A stretch of 10,727 bases of DNA from JANWYQ01 sp034432445 (GTDB lineage: Bacteria; Chloroflexota; Anaerolineae; JAAEKA01), in the NCBI GenBank assembly GCA_034432445.1, contig DAOUBX010000215.1:1-10727 (forward strand). The letters are read 5' to 3'. Every line of letters starts with the position of its first letter. Position 1 is the first letter of the stretch. This document shows, piece by piece, positions 1 through 6,118 of the stretch. A program made the position numbers and the translations under genes. The notes beneath the pieces were generated by a model. It saw nothing but the letters and a program-made list of their open reading frames with translations. It ran no database searches and was not told where the DNA came from.

Positions 1-1
1 A

Positions 2-61
2 CTTGCGACCGGCTTACAGCTTGAGCCGGCTCTGCAGACGCCCTGGCCAGCGCAGCCTTAA
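2..61 (+). CDS. possible C-terminal tail of an upstream gene (partial)
   Basis: The frame starting at base 2 is open from the window edge and ends at TAA 59-61, giving about 19 residues ending in WPAQP. The codons are GC-rich like those of the neighbours. Frame 3 is also open, to about position 84, so the choice of frame is uncertain and no family can be read from so short a piece. It may equally be non-coding. Confidence 0.2.
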   Translation, partial: LATGLQLEPALQTPWPAQP

Positions 62-142
62 GTGCCCGGCACCCAGGGCTGAATAGTTGCAAAAGATAAA
101 AGAATTCTAGCACAAGGCCAGCGAATTGCCAACGCGCGAATT

Positions 143-170
143 TTGGGAAAAACGCTAGGCAGGGTACGAT
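143..170 (+). promoter_or_regulatory. possible sigma70-type promoter for the sulfotransferase-like gene
   Basis: TTGGGA at 143-148 and TACGAT at 165-170 are separated by 16 nt. Transcription would begin near 177, about 30 nt before the ATG at 206. The match is weaker than for the other promoters in this window. If it is real, an in-frame upstream start at 143 could not be used. Confidence 0.3.
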
Positions 171-205
171 GCGTATCCATCCAACCAAGCAGGGACTTTG
201 TAACC

Positions 206-805
206 ATGAAACTGTTGTCGAAACTGCGCAAGACGCCAGAACCCATCGTTGTCGTGTCCGGACTGCCGCGTTCCGGCACCTCCATGATGATGAAGATGCT
301 GGAAGCTGGCGGCTTGCCCATCCTCACCGACCAAATCCGCACGGCGGACGTTGACAATCCCAAGGGATACTACGAGTTCGAGCGTGTGAAGCAACTCGAC
401 AAGGGGGATCACGCTTGGCTGCCTGAGGCGCAGGGCAAGGCGGTTAAGGTGATCTCGGCCTTGCTCGAACACTTGCCGCCGGACTACACCTATCGCGTGA
501 TCTTCGTGGAGCGGCGGATCGAAGAGGTGCTGGCTTCGCAGAAGAAAATGCTCATGCGCCGCGGCGAACCAACCGATCGCGTGAGCGATGAGGAGATGGC
601 GCGCTTGTTCGCCAAGCATGTGCAAAAGGTCAAGGTGTGGCTGTCGGCCCAGCCCAACTTCGCCGTGCTGTATGTCGACTACAACCGCATGTTAGCCGAT
701 CCCTGGCCCTACGTGCGGCAGGTCAACCAATTTCTAGGCAACAAGTTGGACGAAGGGGCCATGGCGGCCGTGGTGGACCCCGAGCTATATCGCAATCGAG
801 CCTAA
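206..805 (+). CDS. sulfotransferase-like family protein (P-loop, PAPS-type)
   Basis: A 199-residue cytoplasmic protein. Residues 18-26 (SGLPRSGTS) form the 5'-phosphosulfate-binding loop typical of sulfotransferases, preceded by a hydrophobic beta strand (IVVVSG). NPKGYYEFE (51-59) and the strand-helix YRVIFVERRIEEVLASQ (96-112) match the arrangement of bacterial sulfotransferase-family proteins, where the 3'-phosphate site follows a strand ending in an Arg. The protein is shorter than many sulfotransferases (250-300 aa). The acceptor cannot be inferred, and some relatives may not transfer sulfate at all. I chose the ATG at 206 because AGGGA lies about 10 nt upstream; the frame extends back to 143, but that stretch is not protein-like and overlaps the putative promoter. 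It is followed after 126 nt by a small membrane protein on the same strand. Confidence 0.72.
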   Translation: MKLLSKLRKTPEPIVVVSGLPRSGTSMMMKMLEAGGLPILTDQIRTADVDNPKGYYEFERVKQLDKGDHAWLPEAQGKAVKVISALLEHLPPDYTYRVIFVERRIEEVLASQKKMLMRRGEPTDRVSDEEMARLFAKHVQKVKVWLSAQPNFAVLYVDYNRMLADPWPYVRQVNQFLGNKLDEGAMAAVVDPELYRNRA

Positions 806-931
806 CGCGCCTTGGGCACGATCCTGTTGACTTGCAACGCCCATGTACGCGTGGTGCGCTGGCGCCGGGCATTGTCCCTCGTGCTCGACACCCAGGGCTG
901 CACGGGCTCGGCAAGTCGGGAATGAGACAGA

Positions 932-1318
932 ATGAATCAGCAGATGTTGCCGTCGTTGGGGCTGATTGCCATCTCGATCGTCACCGGTGTGGTCGGCCAG
1001 ACTGTGATCAAGCTGGGCCTCAACAAACCAGGGGCACGGGGCGTTTCGACCCCGCAAGGGCTGATCCGCATGATCTTGCGCTCGCCGCTGGTGCTGTTGG
1101 GTCTGGCGCTGTACGGCGTCGGCGCGCTGGCGTGGATCGGCGCGCTGACACAGCTAGACCTGAGCGTCGCCTATCCGTTCTTGGCCCTCAACTTTGTCTT
1201 GGTGGCACTCTCGTCGCGCCTCTTCCTAGGCGAGCACATTCCCTGGCTGCGCTGGGCAGGCGTGGCTGTGATCTGCGTCGGCATCTTCCTGGTGGCGCGC
1301 AGCGCTGCCGGTGGCTAA
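932..1318 (+). CDS. four-TM DMT-superfamily protein, EamA / ArnE-ArnF-like
   Basis: A 128-residue integral membrane protein with four predicted helices at about 8-29, 51-73, 77-98 and 104-123. This is the half-length fold of small DMT-superfamily proteins. The stretch LDLSVAYPF (75-83) followed by a helix, then LGE (99-101) and a final helix, is the usual end of an EamA repeat. The Glu that small multidrug exporters such as EmrE carry in helix 1 is absent here (helix 1 reads AISIVTGVVGQTVIKLG). An ArnE/ArnF-like lipid-linked sugar flippase half or a generic EamA protein is therefore more likely than a drug exporter. Such proteins normally act as dimers. There is no strong Shine-Dalgarno sequence before the ATG at 932, and no partner subunit is visible. 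Its substrate is unknown. Confidence 0.7.
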   Translation: MNQQMLPSLGLIAISIVTGVVGQTVIKLGLNKPGARGVSTPQGLIRMILRSPLVLLGLALYGVGALAWIGALTQLDLSVAYPFLALNFVLVALSSRLFLGEHIPWLRWAGVAVICVGIFLVARSAAGG

Positions 1319-1346
1319 CCGGCGCCGCGGCCGGCCTGCTCGCTGT

Positions 1347-1378
1347 GCGCCCCAGGCGCCGTTAGCCTGAGCGGGCGC
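1347..1378. terminator. hairpin between convergent genes, possible bidirectional terminator
   Basis: GCGCCC (1347-1352) pairs with GGGCGC (1373-1378), and CAGGC (1353-1357) pairs with GCCTG (1365-1369). The loop is 7 nt (1358-1364) and there is a 3-nt bulge (1370-1372). It sits in the 66-nt gap between the DMT gene (plus) and hpt (minus). There is no T-tract on either side, so intrinsic termination would be weak or Rho-assisted. Confidence 0.45.
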
Positions 1379-1384
1379 CCCGCA

Positions 1385-1933
1385 TCATTGGTAGACCTCG
1401 GGCTTCAACACGCCGATGTAAGGCAGCGTGCGATGCTTGTCGGCGTAGTCGAGGCCGTAGCCCACGACCCACACGTCGGGAATCGTGAATCCCAGATAGT
1501 CCACCGGTACGGCCAACGCATCAGGCCGTTGCTTGCGCAGCAGAGCGCAGGTGCGCAGGGAGGCCGGGCCGCGGCTGGCCAGCACCTGCTGTAGGTACTG
1601 AATGGTCTTGCCGCTGTCCACAATATCCTCGACCAACAGCACATGTTTGCCCTCGATCGGCTCGCGCAGGTCCAGGACGATGCGCACGGCGCCGCTGACC
1701 GCAGCCATGCCATAGCTGGACACCGCCATGAAGTCCACAGCGTGGGGCAGAGTTAACGCGCGCGCCAGATCGGCCAAAAAGATGAAAGCCCCTTTGAGGA
1801 CGCCGATCAACAGCAGTCGCTCGACCCCGGCATAATCCTGAGCGACCTGAGCCGCCAACTCGTTCACGCGCTGCTGGATCGTTGCCTGATCGATCAGAAC
1901 CCGCTCAATGTCCGGATGCAGAGGGGAGGCCAT
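1385..1933 (-). CDS. hpt: hypoxanthine phosphoribosyltransferase
   Basis: Purine salvage enzyme that converts hypoxanthine or guanine plus PRPP to IMP or GMP in the cytoplasm. The protein is 182 residues, the usual bacterial length (175-185). Visible elements in order: LLIGVLKGAFIFLADLAR (41-58), the first PRPP/pyrophosphate loop; DFMAVSSYG (68-76), the flexible-loop region; VLLVEDIVDSGKT (98-110), the PRPP-binding signature with the paired acidic residues; and the C-terminal hood DVWVVGYGLDYADKHR (153-168) that contacts the purine base. I chose the ATG at 1933 because AAGGAG (complement of 1941-1946) lies 7 nt upstream; the frame runs back to 2173, but that stretch crosses the promoter and is not protein-like. 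It is a single-gene unit, divergent from the CxxC protein gene. Confidence 0.95.
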   Translation of the reverse strand: MASPLHPDIERVLIDQATIQQRVNELAAQVAQDYAGVERLLLIGVLKGAFIFLADLARALTLPHAVDFMAVSSYGMAAVSGAVRIVLDLREPIEGKHVLLVEDIVDSGKTIQYLQQVLASRGPASLRTCALLRKQRPDALAVPVDYLGFTIPDVWVVGYGLDYADKHRTLPYIGVLKPEVYQ

Positions 1934-2002
1934 ACGATTGCTCCTTGTGTGGTAAGCAAGACAGATCGCAAACTGTCTATTGGCTACAGACCGCTGCTCC
2001 GA

Positions 2003-2031
2003 ATTATAGCGCCCGCCGACCAATGCGTCAA
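2003..2031 (-). promoter_or_regulatory. sigma70-type promoter of hpt
   Basis: On the minus strand, TTGACG (complement of 2026-2031), a 17-nt spacer and a perfect TATAAT (complement of 2003-2008). This predicts a start near 1996 and a leader of about 60 nt before the hpt ATG at 1933. It is the best promoter match in the window. Confidence 0.75.
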
Positions 2032-2069
2032 AGGCATCGCAAAAAAACACGGGTAGCGGCCGCGCTGCG

Positions 2070-2098
2070 TTGGTGGTTTGGCTCTTTGCTGGTATAAT
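2070..2098 (+). promoter_or_regulatory. extended -10 promoter for the CxxC gene and tpiA
   Basis: TTGGTG at 2070-2075, a 17-nt spacer and a perfect TATAAT at 2093-2098, preceded by TGG (2090-2092), the TGn of an extended -10. Transcription should begin near 2105, about 42 nt before the ATG at 2147. Its -35 lies about 40 nt from the -35 of the divergent hpt promoter. Confidence 0.7.
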
Positions 2099-2146
2099 GG
2101 CGCATGATCTGGCCGACAACAGCGTCCACCGCAGGAGGTAGATCCT

Positions 2147-2467
2147 ATGAGCCTGTTCGACAAACTGCGTCAAGCCTTAGGCAGCGGTGGCCCAGCGCGC
2201 ACCGCGGACGACATGTATGAGATAGCGGTGCGTTGCCGGCGCTGCGGCGAGATGCTAACAACGCGCATCAACTTGCTGAACGACTTGAGCGTGGATGACG
2301 ACGGCGAGTCTTACCGCGTGCGCAAGGTCATCACCGGCAGCGGCCGGAATCGTTGCTTCGAGCGGGTCGAGGTGCTCCTCACGTTCGACCAGCGCCGACA
2401 GTTGCTCAGTCGCGAGGCTGTCGGCGGCGACTTCGTGGACGAGGCTCTAGTCCACGCCGAGAGCTAG
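2147..2467 (+). CDS. small CxxC (zinc-ribbon-like) protein of unknown function
   Basis: A 106-residue soluble protein with no signal peptide or membrane helix. It has an N-terminal helix (MSLFDKLRQAL), then CRRC at residues 30-33, an acidic linker (SVDDDGES, 48-55), an isolated Cys70 in NRCFERVEV, and a C-terminal strand-helix region ending GGDFVDEA. Only three cysteines are present, so a classical four-Cys zinc ribbon would need another ligand or a dimer. The start is well set: AGGAGG (2133-2138) lies 8 nt before the ATG, with an extended -10 promoter further upstream. It shares a transcript direction with tpiA 72 nt downstream. I do not recognise a named family. It has the look of a small conserved hypothetical protein, and its function is unknown. 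Confidence 0.85.
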   Translation: MSLFDKLRQALGSGGPARTADDMYEIAVRCRRCGEMLTTRINLLNDLSVDDDGESYRVRKVITGSGRNRCFERVEVLLTFDQRRQLLSREAVGGDFVDEALVHAES

Positions 2468-2479
2468 TCTCTGTAGCCG

Positions 2480-2507
2480 CTGTCTGACGCGCCCTCGCTT
2501 CAGACAG
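2480..2507 (+). other. intercistronic hairpin between the CxxC gene and tpiA
   Basis: CTGTCTGA (2480-2487) and TCAGACAG (2500-2507) form a perfect 8-bp stem with a 12-nt loop. No T-run follows, so it is not a typical intrinsic terminator. It could stabilise or attenuate the mRNA between the two genes. It ends about 20 nt before the tpiA ribosome-binding site. Confidence 0.5.
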
Positions 2508-2539
2508 AGCCCTGAAAGTAAAACCTGGAGGATCATTTC

Positions 2540-3307
2540 ATGCGTAAGCCAATCGTTGCTGGCAACTGGAAAATGCACAAGACGGTCGCCGAAGCCGTCG
2601 AACTGGTGCGCGAGATGCGCCGTGCGCTCAACGCCATCGAGACGGTCGAGAGCGTCGTCTGCCCGCCGTTCATTGCCATTCCTGCCGTGGCCGAAGCCCT
2701 GAGCGGCACGCGCATCGGCGTCGGTGCGCAGAACATGTTTTGGGCCGAGCAGGGCGCCTACACCGGCGAAATTGCGCCAGGCATGCTGCAAGGGTGGTGT
2801 CAATACGTCATTCTGGGCCACTCCGAACGGCGCCAGTACTTCGGCGAGACCGACGAGGGCGTCAACAAGAAGGCGCACGCCGCCTTCGCCCACGGTCTCA
2901 CGCCCATCATCTGCGTGGGCGAGAACCTGGCCGAGAACCAGGCCGGCCAAACCGACGCCGTGGTGCGCGGCCAGGTGGTGGGCGCTTTGGCCGGGCTGAG
3001 CGCTGCCCAGGTAGCCGCGCTGGTGATCGCCTATGAGCCGGTGTGGGCCATCGGCACGGGCCTGAACGCCGAGCCGGCTGACGCCAACCGCGTCATCGGC
3101 GTTACCATTCGCGGCGCCGTAGCCGAGCTTTACGACGAAGCCACGGCGCAGGCCGTGCGCATCCAGTACGGCGGCAGCACCAAGCCCTCCAACATCGCCG
3201 CTTTCATGCAAATGCCCGACATCGACGGCGCGTTGGTGGGCGGCGCCAGCCTCAAAGCCAGCGACTTCATCGCCATGGTACAGGCGACCGCCGACGTGCG
3301 CCGCTAA
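2540..3307 (+). CDS. tpiA: triosephosphate isomerase
   Basis: Glycolytic and gluconeogenic enzyme that interconverts dihydroxyacetone phosphate and glyceraldehyde 3-phosphate in the cytoplasm. The protein is 255 residues, normal for this TIM-barrel family. All catalytic parts are present: Asn9 and Lys11 in AGNWKMHKT, His94 in VILGHSERR, Glu166 in AYEPVWAIGTG, which leads into the mobile phosphate-gripping loop (169-175), and the phosphate-binding GGS (211-213) and GGASL (234-238). GGAGG (2527-2531) lies 8 nt before the ATG and fixes the start. It probably shares the promoter at 2070-2098 with the small CxxC gene. Other glycolytic genes (gap, pgk) that often accompany tpiA are not in the window. 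Confidence 0.97.
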   Translation: MRKPIVAGNWKMHKTVAEAVELVREMRRALNAIETVESVVCPPFIAIPAVAEALSGTRIGVGAQNMFWAEQGAYTGEIAPGMLQGWCQYVILGHSERRQYFGETDEGVNKKAHAAFAHGLTPIICVGENLAENQAGQTDAVVRGQVVGALAGLSAAQVAALVIAYEPVWAIGTGLNAEPADANRVIGVTIRGAVAELYDEATAQAVRIQYGGSTKPSNIAAFMQMPDIDGALVGGASLKASDFIAMVQATADVRR

Positions 3308-3311
3308 ACGG

Positions 3312-3341
3312 CAGGCGGTGGGCGGAAGCGCCCGCCGCCTG
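3312..3341 (+). terminator. strong hairpin terminator after tpiA
   Basis: Two 13-nt arms (3312-3324 and 3329-3341) pair fully, with one G-U, around the 4-nt loop GAAG. TTT and then a very C-rich, G-poor tract (3345-3374, including eight C in a row at 3350-3357) follow. The short U-tract makes it an imperfect intrinsic terminator, and the C-rich tract might favour Rho. It lies just 5 nt after the tpiA stop codon. Confidence 0.7.
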
Positions 3342-3380
3342 TTTCACTTCCCCCCCCTGTCTCTGCCCCGCTCCTGCGGC

Positions 3381-4142
3381 ATGTCCGAGCCCTGGCCTAC
3401 CCTCTTCACCTTCAGTATCGCTGTGATCCTGCTGTACCTGTTGCAGCGCTGGATCACGCGACACGTGCAGGGCGTCGGCATGCTGCTGTTCGACCGCCCC
3501 GCAGCCGGCATGGCTTTGCTATGGCTGGTTGTGCTGCCGGGCACCGTGCTCCATGAGTTCAGTCACTGGGCAATGGCGCGGCTGTTGGGGCTGAAGACAG
3601 GACGTTTCCGCATCTGGCCGCAGTTCAAAGGCAAGGAAGTTGTTCTTGGCTCGGTCGAGGTACAGAAATCGAATGTGGTGGCCGACAGCCTGGTCGGGTT
3701 GGCGCCTTTTCTCGGCGGCACGCTGGCCTTGCTGGCGATCAGTCACTTGGCCTTCGACGTCGAGGCCCTCGCCCTGGCGTGGCAATATGGGGCATGGGAC
3801 CGACTGCTCAGCCTGGCCCGCGCCATGGGACAGGTGCCAGACGCCTGGCTGTGGCTGTACTTGATGTTCGCCATCAGCAACGCCATGATGCCCAGCCCAT
3901 CCGACCGCGCCTCGTGGCAGCCGTTGTTGATCTATCTGGGCCTGGTCACAGCGGTGTTGCTCTTTGTGGGTGGGCTGCCGACGCTGCCCAGCGCCTGGAT
4001 CACAGCCCTCACAGCCGCCGTGCAGTCTTTGATCTATGCTTTGGTGCTCACTATCGCCATTGACCTGATCTGTGCCCTTGCTCTGGGCGTCATCGAGCTG
4101 ATTCTGGGCGCGCTGCGCGGCCGCCGCGTCGTCTACAAGTAA
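3381..4142 (+). CDS. integral-membrane HExxH metalloprotease-like protein (M50-like)
   Basis: A 253-residue membrane protein with hydrophobic segments at about 7-24, 43-57, 100-122, 157-170, 182-200 and 216-245. HEFSH (58-62) within the second segment (VLPGTVLHEFSHW) is the zinc-binding HExxH motif placed in a membrane helix, as in site-2-protease-like M50 peptidases. FAISNAMMPSPSD (163-175) could supply the third ligand (Asp175) in place of the usual NPDG/LDG motif. The protein has no visible PDZ domain. Its substrate is unknown, and a non-proteolytic role cannot be excluded. I chose the ATG at 3381 because an upstream GTG (3318) lies inside the tpiA terminator stem; no clear Shine-Dalgarno precedes 3381. 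selB starts 2 nt after its stop, so the two are very likely co-transcribed. Confidence 0.75.
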   Translation: MSEPWPTLFTFSIAVILLYLLQRWITRHVQGVGMLLFDRPAAGMALLWLVVLPGTVLHEFSHWAMARLLGLKTGRFRIWPQFKGKEVVLGSVEVQKSNVVADSLVGLAPFLGGTLALLAISHLAFDVEALALAWQYGAWDRLLSLARAMGQVPDAWLWLYLMFAISNAMMPSPSDRASWQPLLIYLGLVTAVLLFVGGLPTLPSAWITALTAAVQSLIYALVLTIAIDLICALALGVIELILGALRGRRVVYK

Positions 4143-4144
4143 CC

Positions 4145-6109
4145 ATGAAAGTTATCGGCACGGCAGGACACGTCGACCACGGCAAATCCACCCTCGTGCG
4201 CGCGCTGACCGGCATCGACCCCGATCGGTTGGCGGAGGAAAAAGCGCGCGAGATGACCATCGACCTGGGCTTTGCCTGGCTGACGCTGCCCGATGGCGAG
4301 TCCGTCGGCATTGTCGACGTGCCGGGGCATATCGATTTCATCAAGAACATGCTGGCAGGAGTAGGCGGCATCGACGCGGCCCTCTTTGTCATCGCCGCCG
4401 ATGAAGGGGTCATGCCCCAGACGCGCGAACACCTGGCCATTCTGGACCTGCTGCAGGTGTCGGCCGGCGTGGTTGCGCTGACGAAGATCGACATGGTGCA
4501 GCACGATGCGGAGTGGCTGGATCTGGTGCAGGCGGACGTGGCAGAAACGCTGGCAGGGACATGCCTGCACAACGCACCCATCGTTCCCGTGTCGGCGCGC
4601 ACCGGCCAAGGACTGGCGGAGCTGGTGGCAGCGCTGCGCCAGGTGCTGCGCGACGTGCCTGACCGTCCAGATCTGGGCCGGCCGCGCCTCCCTGTCGATC
4701 GCTCCTTTTCCATCGCCGGCTTTGGCACGGTTGTCACAGGTACCTTGAGCGACGGCCGCTTGACCGTGGGCCAGGAGGTTGAGATCGTACCGGCAGGGCT
4801 GAAGGCCCGCGTGCGCGGCTTGCAAACCCACAAGCACAAGATCACCGAGGCTGTGCCCGGCAGCCGCGTGGCCGTCAACCTCACCGGGGTCAGCAAGGAA
4901 CGGGTCAGCCGCGGGGACGTGGTTTGTCTGCCCAACACCGTGCGCCCCACGACTCTGGTAGACGTCCACCTGCGCATGCTACGCGACGCCCCCCATCCGC
5001 TGCGCCACAACGAGGAAGTGGATTTCTTCTGCGGCGCGGCCGAGGTCAATGCCCACGCGCGGCTGCTGGCGGACGAAACCATTGCCCCCGGCGCTTCTGG
5101 CTGGGTGCAGCTGCGTTTGGCCCGACCGATCGCCGTGCAGCGCGGCGATCGCTTCATCCTGCGCCAGGCCTCGCCCAGCCGCACCCTGGCCGGCGGCGTG
5201 GTGGTCAACCCGTACCCCGGCCGGCGTTGGCGCCGCTTCCGGCCGGAAGTGATCGCCATGCTGGAGGCGTTGCACAGCGGCGAGCCAGCGCGCCTCTTGC
5301 AGCAGGCCCTGCGCAGTGTGGAACCGGCCAGCTTCGCCACCCTGGCAGCCGCCAGCGGCCTGCCCACGGTTGCGGCAGTCGCGGCGGCTCAGCAGTTGCT
5401 GGATGCCGGCCAGCTCGTCGTGCTGGACCGAGACTGGATACCGGCCATCGTCCCCGCCTCGGCTGACGGGCAAGGTCTGGCCGATCTGCAAACCCTGATG
5501 TCGGACCAGGGGTGGCAAGAGCTACAGGCGCGCATCACAGCCGTGCTTGCCAGCTATCATCAGCAGTACCCCTTGCGTCTGGGCATGCTACGCGAGGAGC
5601 TGAAAAGCCGCTTGCAGCCGCGGCGCGGTCCGGGGTGGTCGGCGCGACAGTTCAATGACGTCGTCGCTGCAGCTGCGGCTCAAGGCGGTCTCGTGGAAGA
5701 GGGGGCGCTGGTGCGTTTGCCTACACACTCGGTGCAGCTCAAGGCCACGCAGCAGGCTGCTGTTGATCAACTGCTGGCGCTCTTTGCCGCCCAACCCACC
5801 ACCCCACCCAACATCAATGAAAGCCTGGCGGTGGTCGGTGAAGACCTCTTCACCTGGTTAGTGGACAGCGGACAACTGGTGCGGCTGAGCGAGGACGTTG
5901 TGCTGAGCGCAGCCGTCTACCAAGCGATGATCGACCGCATCATGGCGCACCTGCGCAGCGAAGGCGAGATCACCGTTGCCCAGGTGCGTGATCTGTGCAA
6001 CACGAGCCGTAAGTTCGCCCTGGCGCTGATGGAGCATCTCGACGCCCGGCGCATCACCCGTCGCGTGGGCGATAGCCGCGTGCTGGTGCGGCGCAGCGCC
6101 GAGGAATGA
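4145..6109 (+). CDS. selB: selenocysteine-specific translation elongation factor SelB
   Basis: A GTPase that binds selenocysteyl-tRNA(Sec) and the SECIS mRNA hairpin and delivers Sec to UGA codons on the ribosome. The protein is 654 residues, slightly longer than E. coli SelB (about 614). G-domain motifs: GHVDHGKS (8-15), the switch I region EMTIDLGFAWL (36-46), DVPGH (58-62), TKID (113-116) and SAR (150-152). Domain 2 begins at DRSFSIAGFGTVVTGT (185-200), and QTHKHKITEAVPGSRVAVNL (227-246) is characteristic of SelB rather than EF-Tu or IF2. From about residue 380 the chain is helical and fits the C-terminal winged-helix repeats that read SECIS. It starts 2 nt after the M50-like gene without its own Shine-Dalgarno, implying translational coupling. 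selA, selD and the tRNA-Sec gene are not in the window. Confidence 0.95.
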   Translation: MKVIGTAGHVDHGKSTLVRALTGIDPDRLAEEKAREMTIDLGFAWLTLPDGESVGIVDVPGHIDFIKNMLAGVGGIDAALFVIAADEGVMPQTREHLAILDLLQVSAGVVALTKIDMVQHDAEWLDLVQADVAETLAGTCLHNAPIVPVSARTGQGLAELVAALRQVLRDVPDRPDLGRPRLPVDRSFSIAGFGTVVTGTLSDGRLTVGQEVEIVPAGLKARVRGLQTHKHKITEAVPGSRVAVNLTGVSKERVSRGDVVCLPNTVRPTTLVDVHLRMLRDAPHPLRHNEEVDFFCGAAEVNAHARLLADETIAPGASGWVQLRLARPIAVQRGDRFILRQASPSRTLAGGVVVNPYPGRRWRRFRPEVIAMLEALHSGEPARLLQQALRSVEPASFATLAAASGLPTVAAVAAAQQLLDAGQLVVLDRDWIPAIVPASADGQGLADLQTLMSDQGWQELQARITAVLASYHQQYPLRLGMLREELKSRLQPRRGPGWSARQFNDVVAAAAAQGGLVEEGALVRLPTHSVQLKATQQAAVDQLLALFAAQPTTPPNINESLAVVGEDLFTWLVDSGQLVRLSEDVVLSAAVYQAMIDRIMAHLRSEGEITVAQVRDLCNTSRKFALALMEHLDARRITRRVGDSRVLVRRSAEE

Positions 6110-6118
6110 GACGCACCC

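Noticed and set aside
40..79. Inverted repeat GCCCTGG / CCAGGGC as a terminator of an upstream gene
   Set aside because: The loop would be 26 nt and no T-tract follows, so it is not a convincing terminator.
889..900. Repeat CACCCAGGGCTG, also present at 70-81
   Set aside because: Only two 12-nt copies with unrelated surroundings; chance is a sufficient explanation in GC-rich DNA.
637..1365. Long plus-strand open frame overlapping the sulfotransferase and DMT genes
   Set aside because: Its translation is Arg/Gly/Pro-rich with no family pattern. It runs across two better genes in other frames, a common artefact of GC-rich DNA.
1934..2173. N-terminal extension of hpt to position 2173
   Set aside because: It would place the start upstream of the strong hpt promoter and inside the divergent gene. 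AAGGAG 7 nt before the ATG at 1933 fits much better.
2447..3211. 254-codon open frame antisense to tpiA
   Set aside because: It is a shadow of the conserved tpiA frame, with no ribosome-binding site of its own and no recognisable motif.
3318..3380. GTG at 3318 as start of the M50-like protein
   Set aside because: The codon lies inside the tpiA terminator stem, and the added residues are not part of the membrane-protein pattern.
4090..5367. 425-codon open frame antisense to selB
   Set aside because: The translation is dominated by Arg, Ser and Thr without any fold or motif, while the opposite strand encodes an unmistakable SelB.
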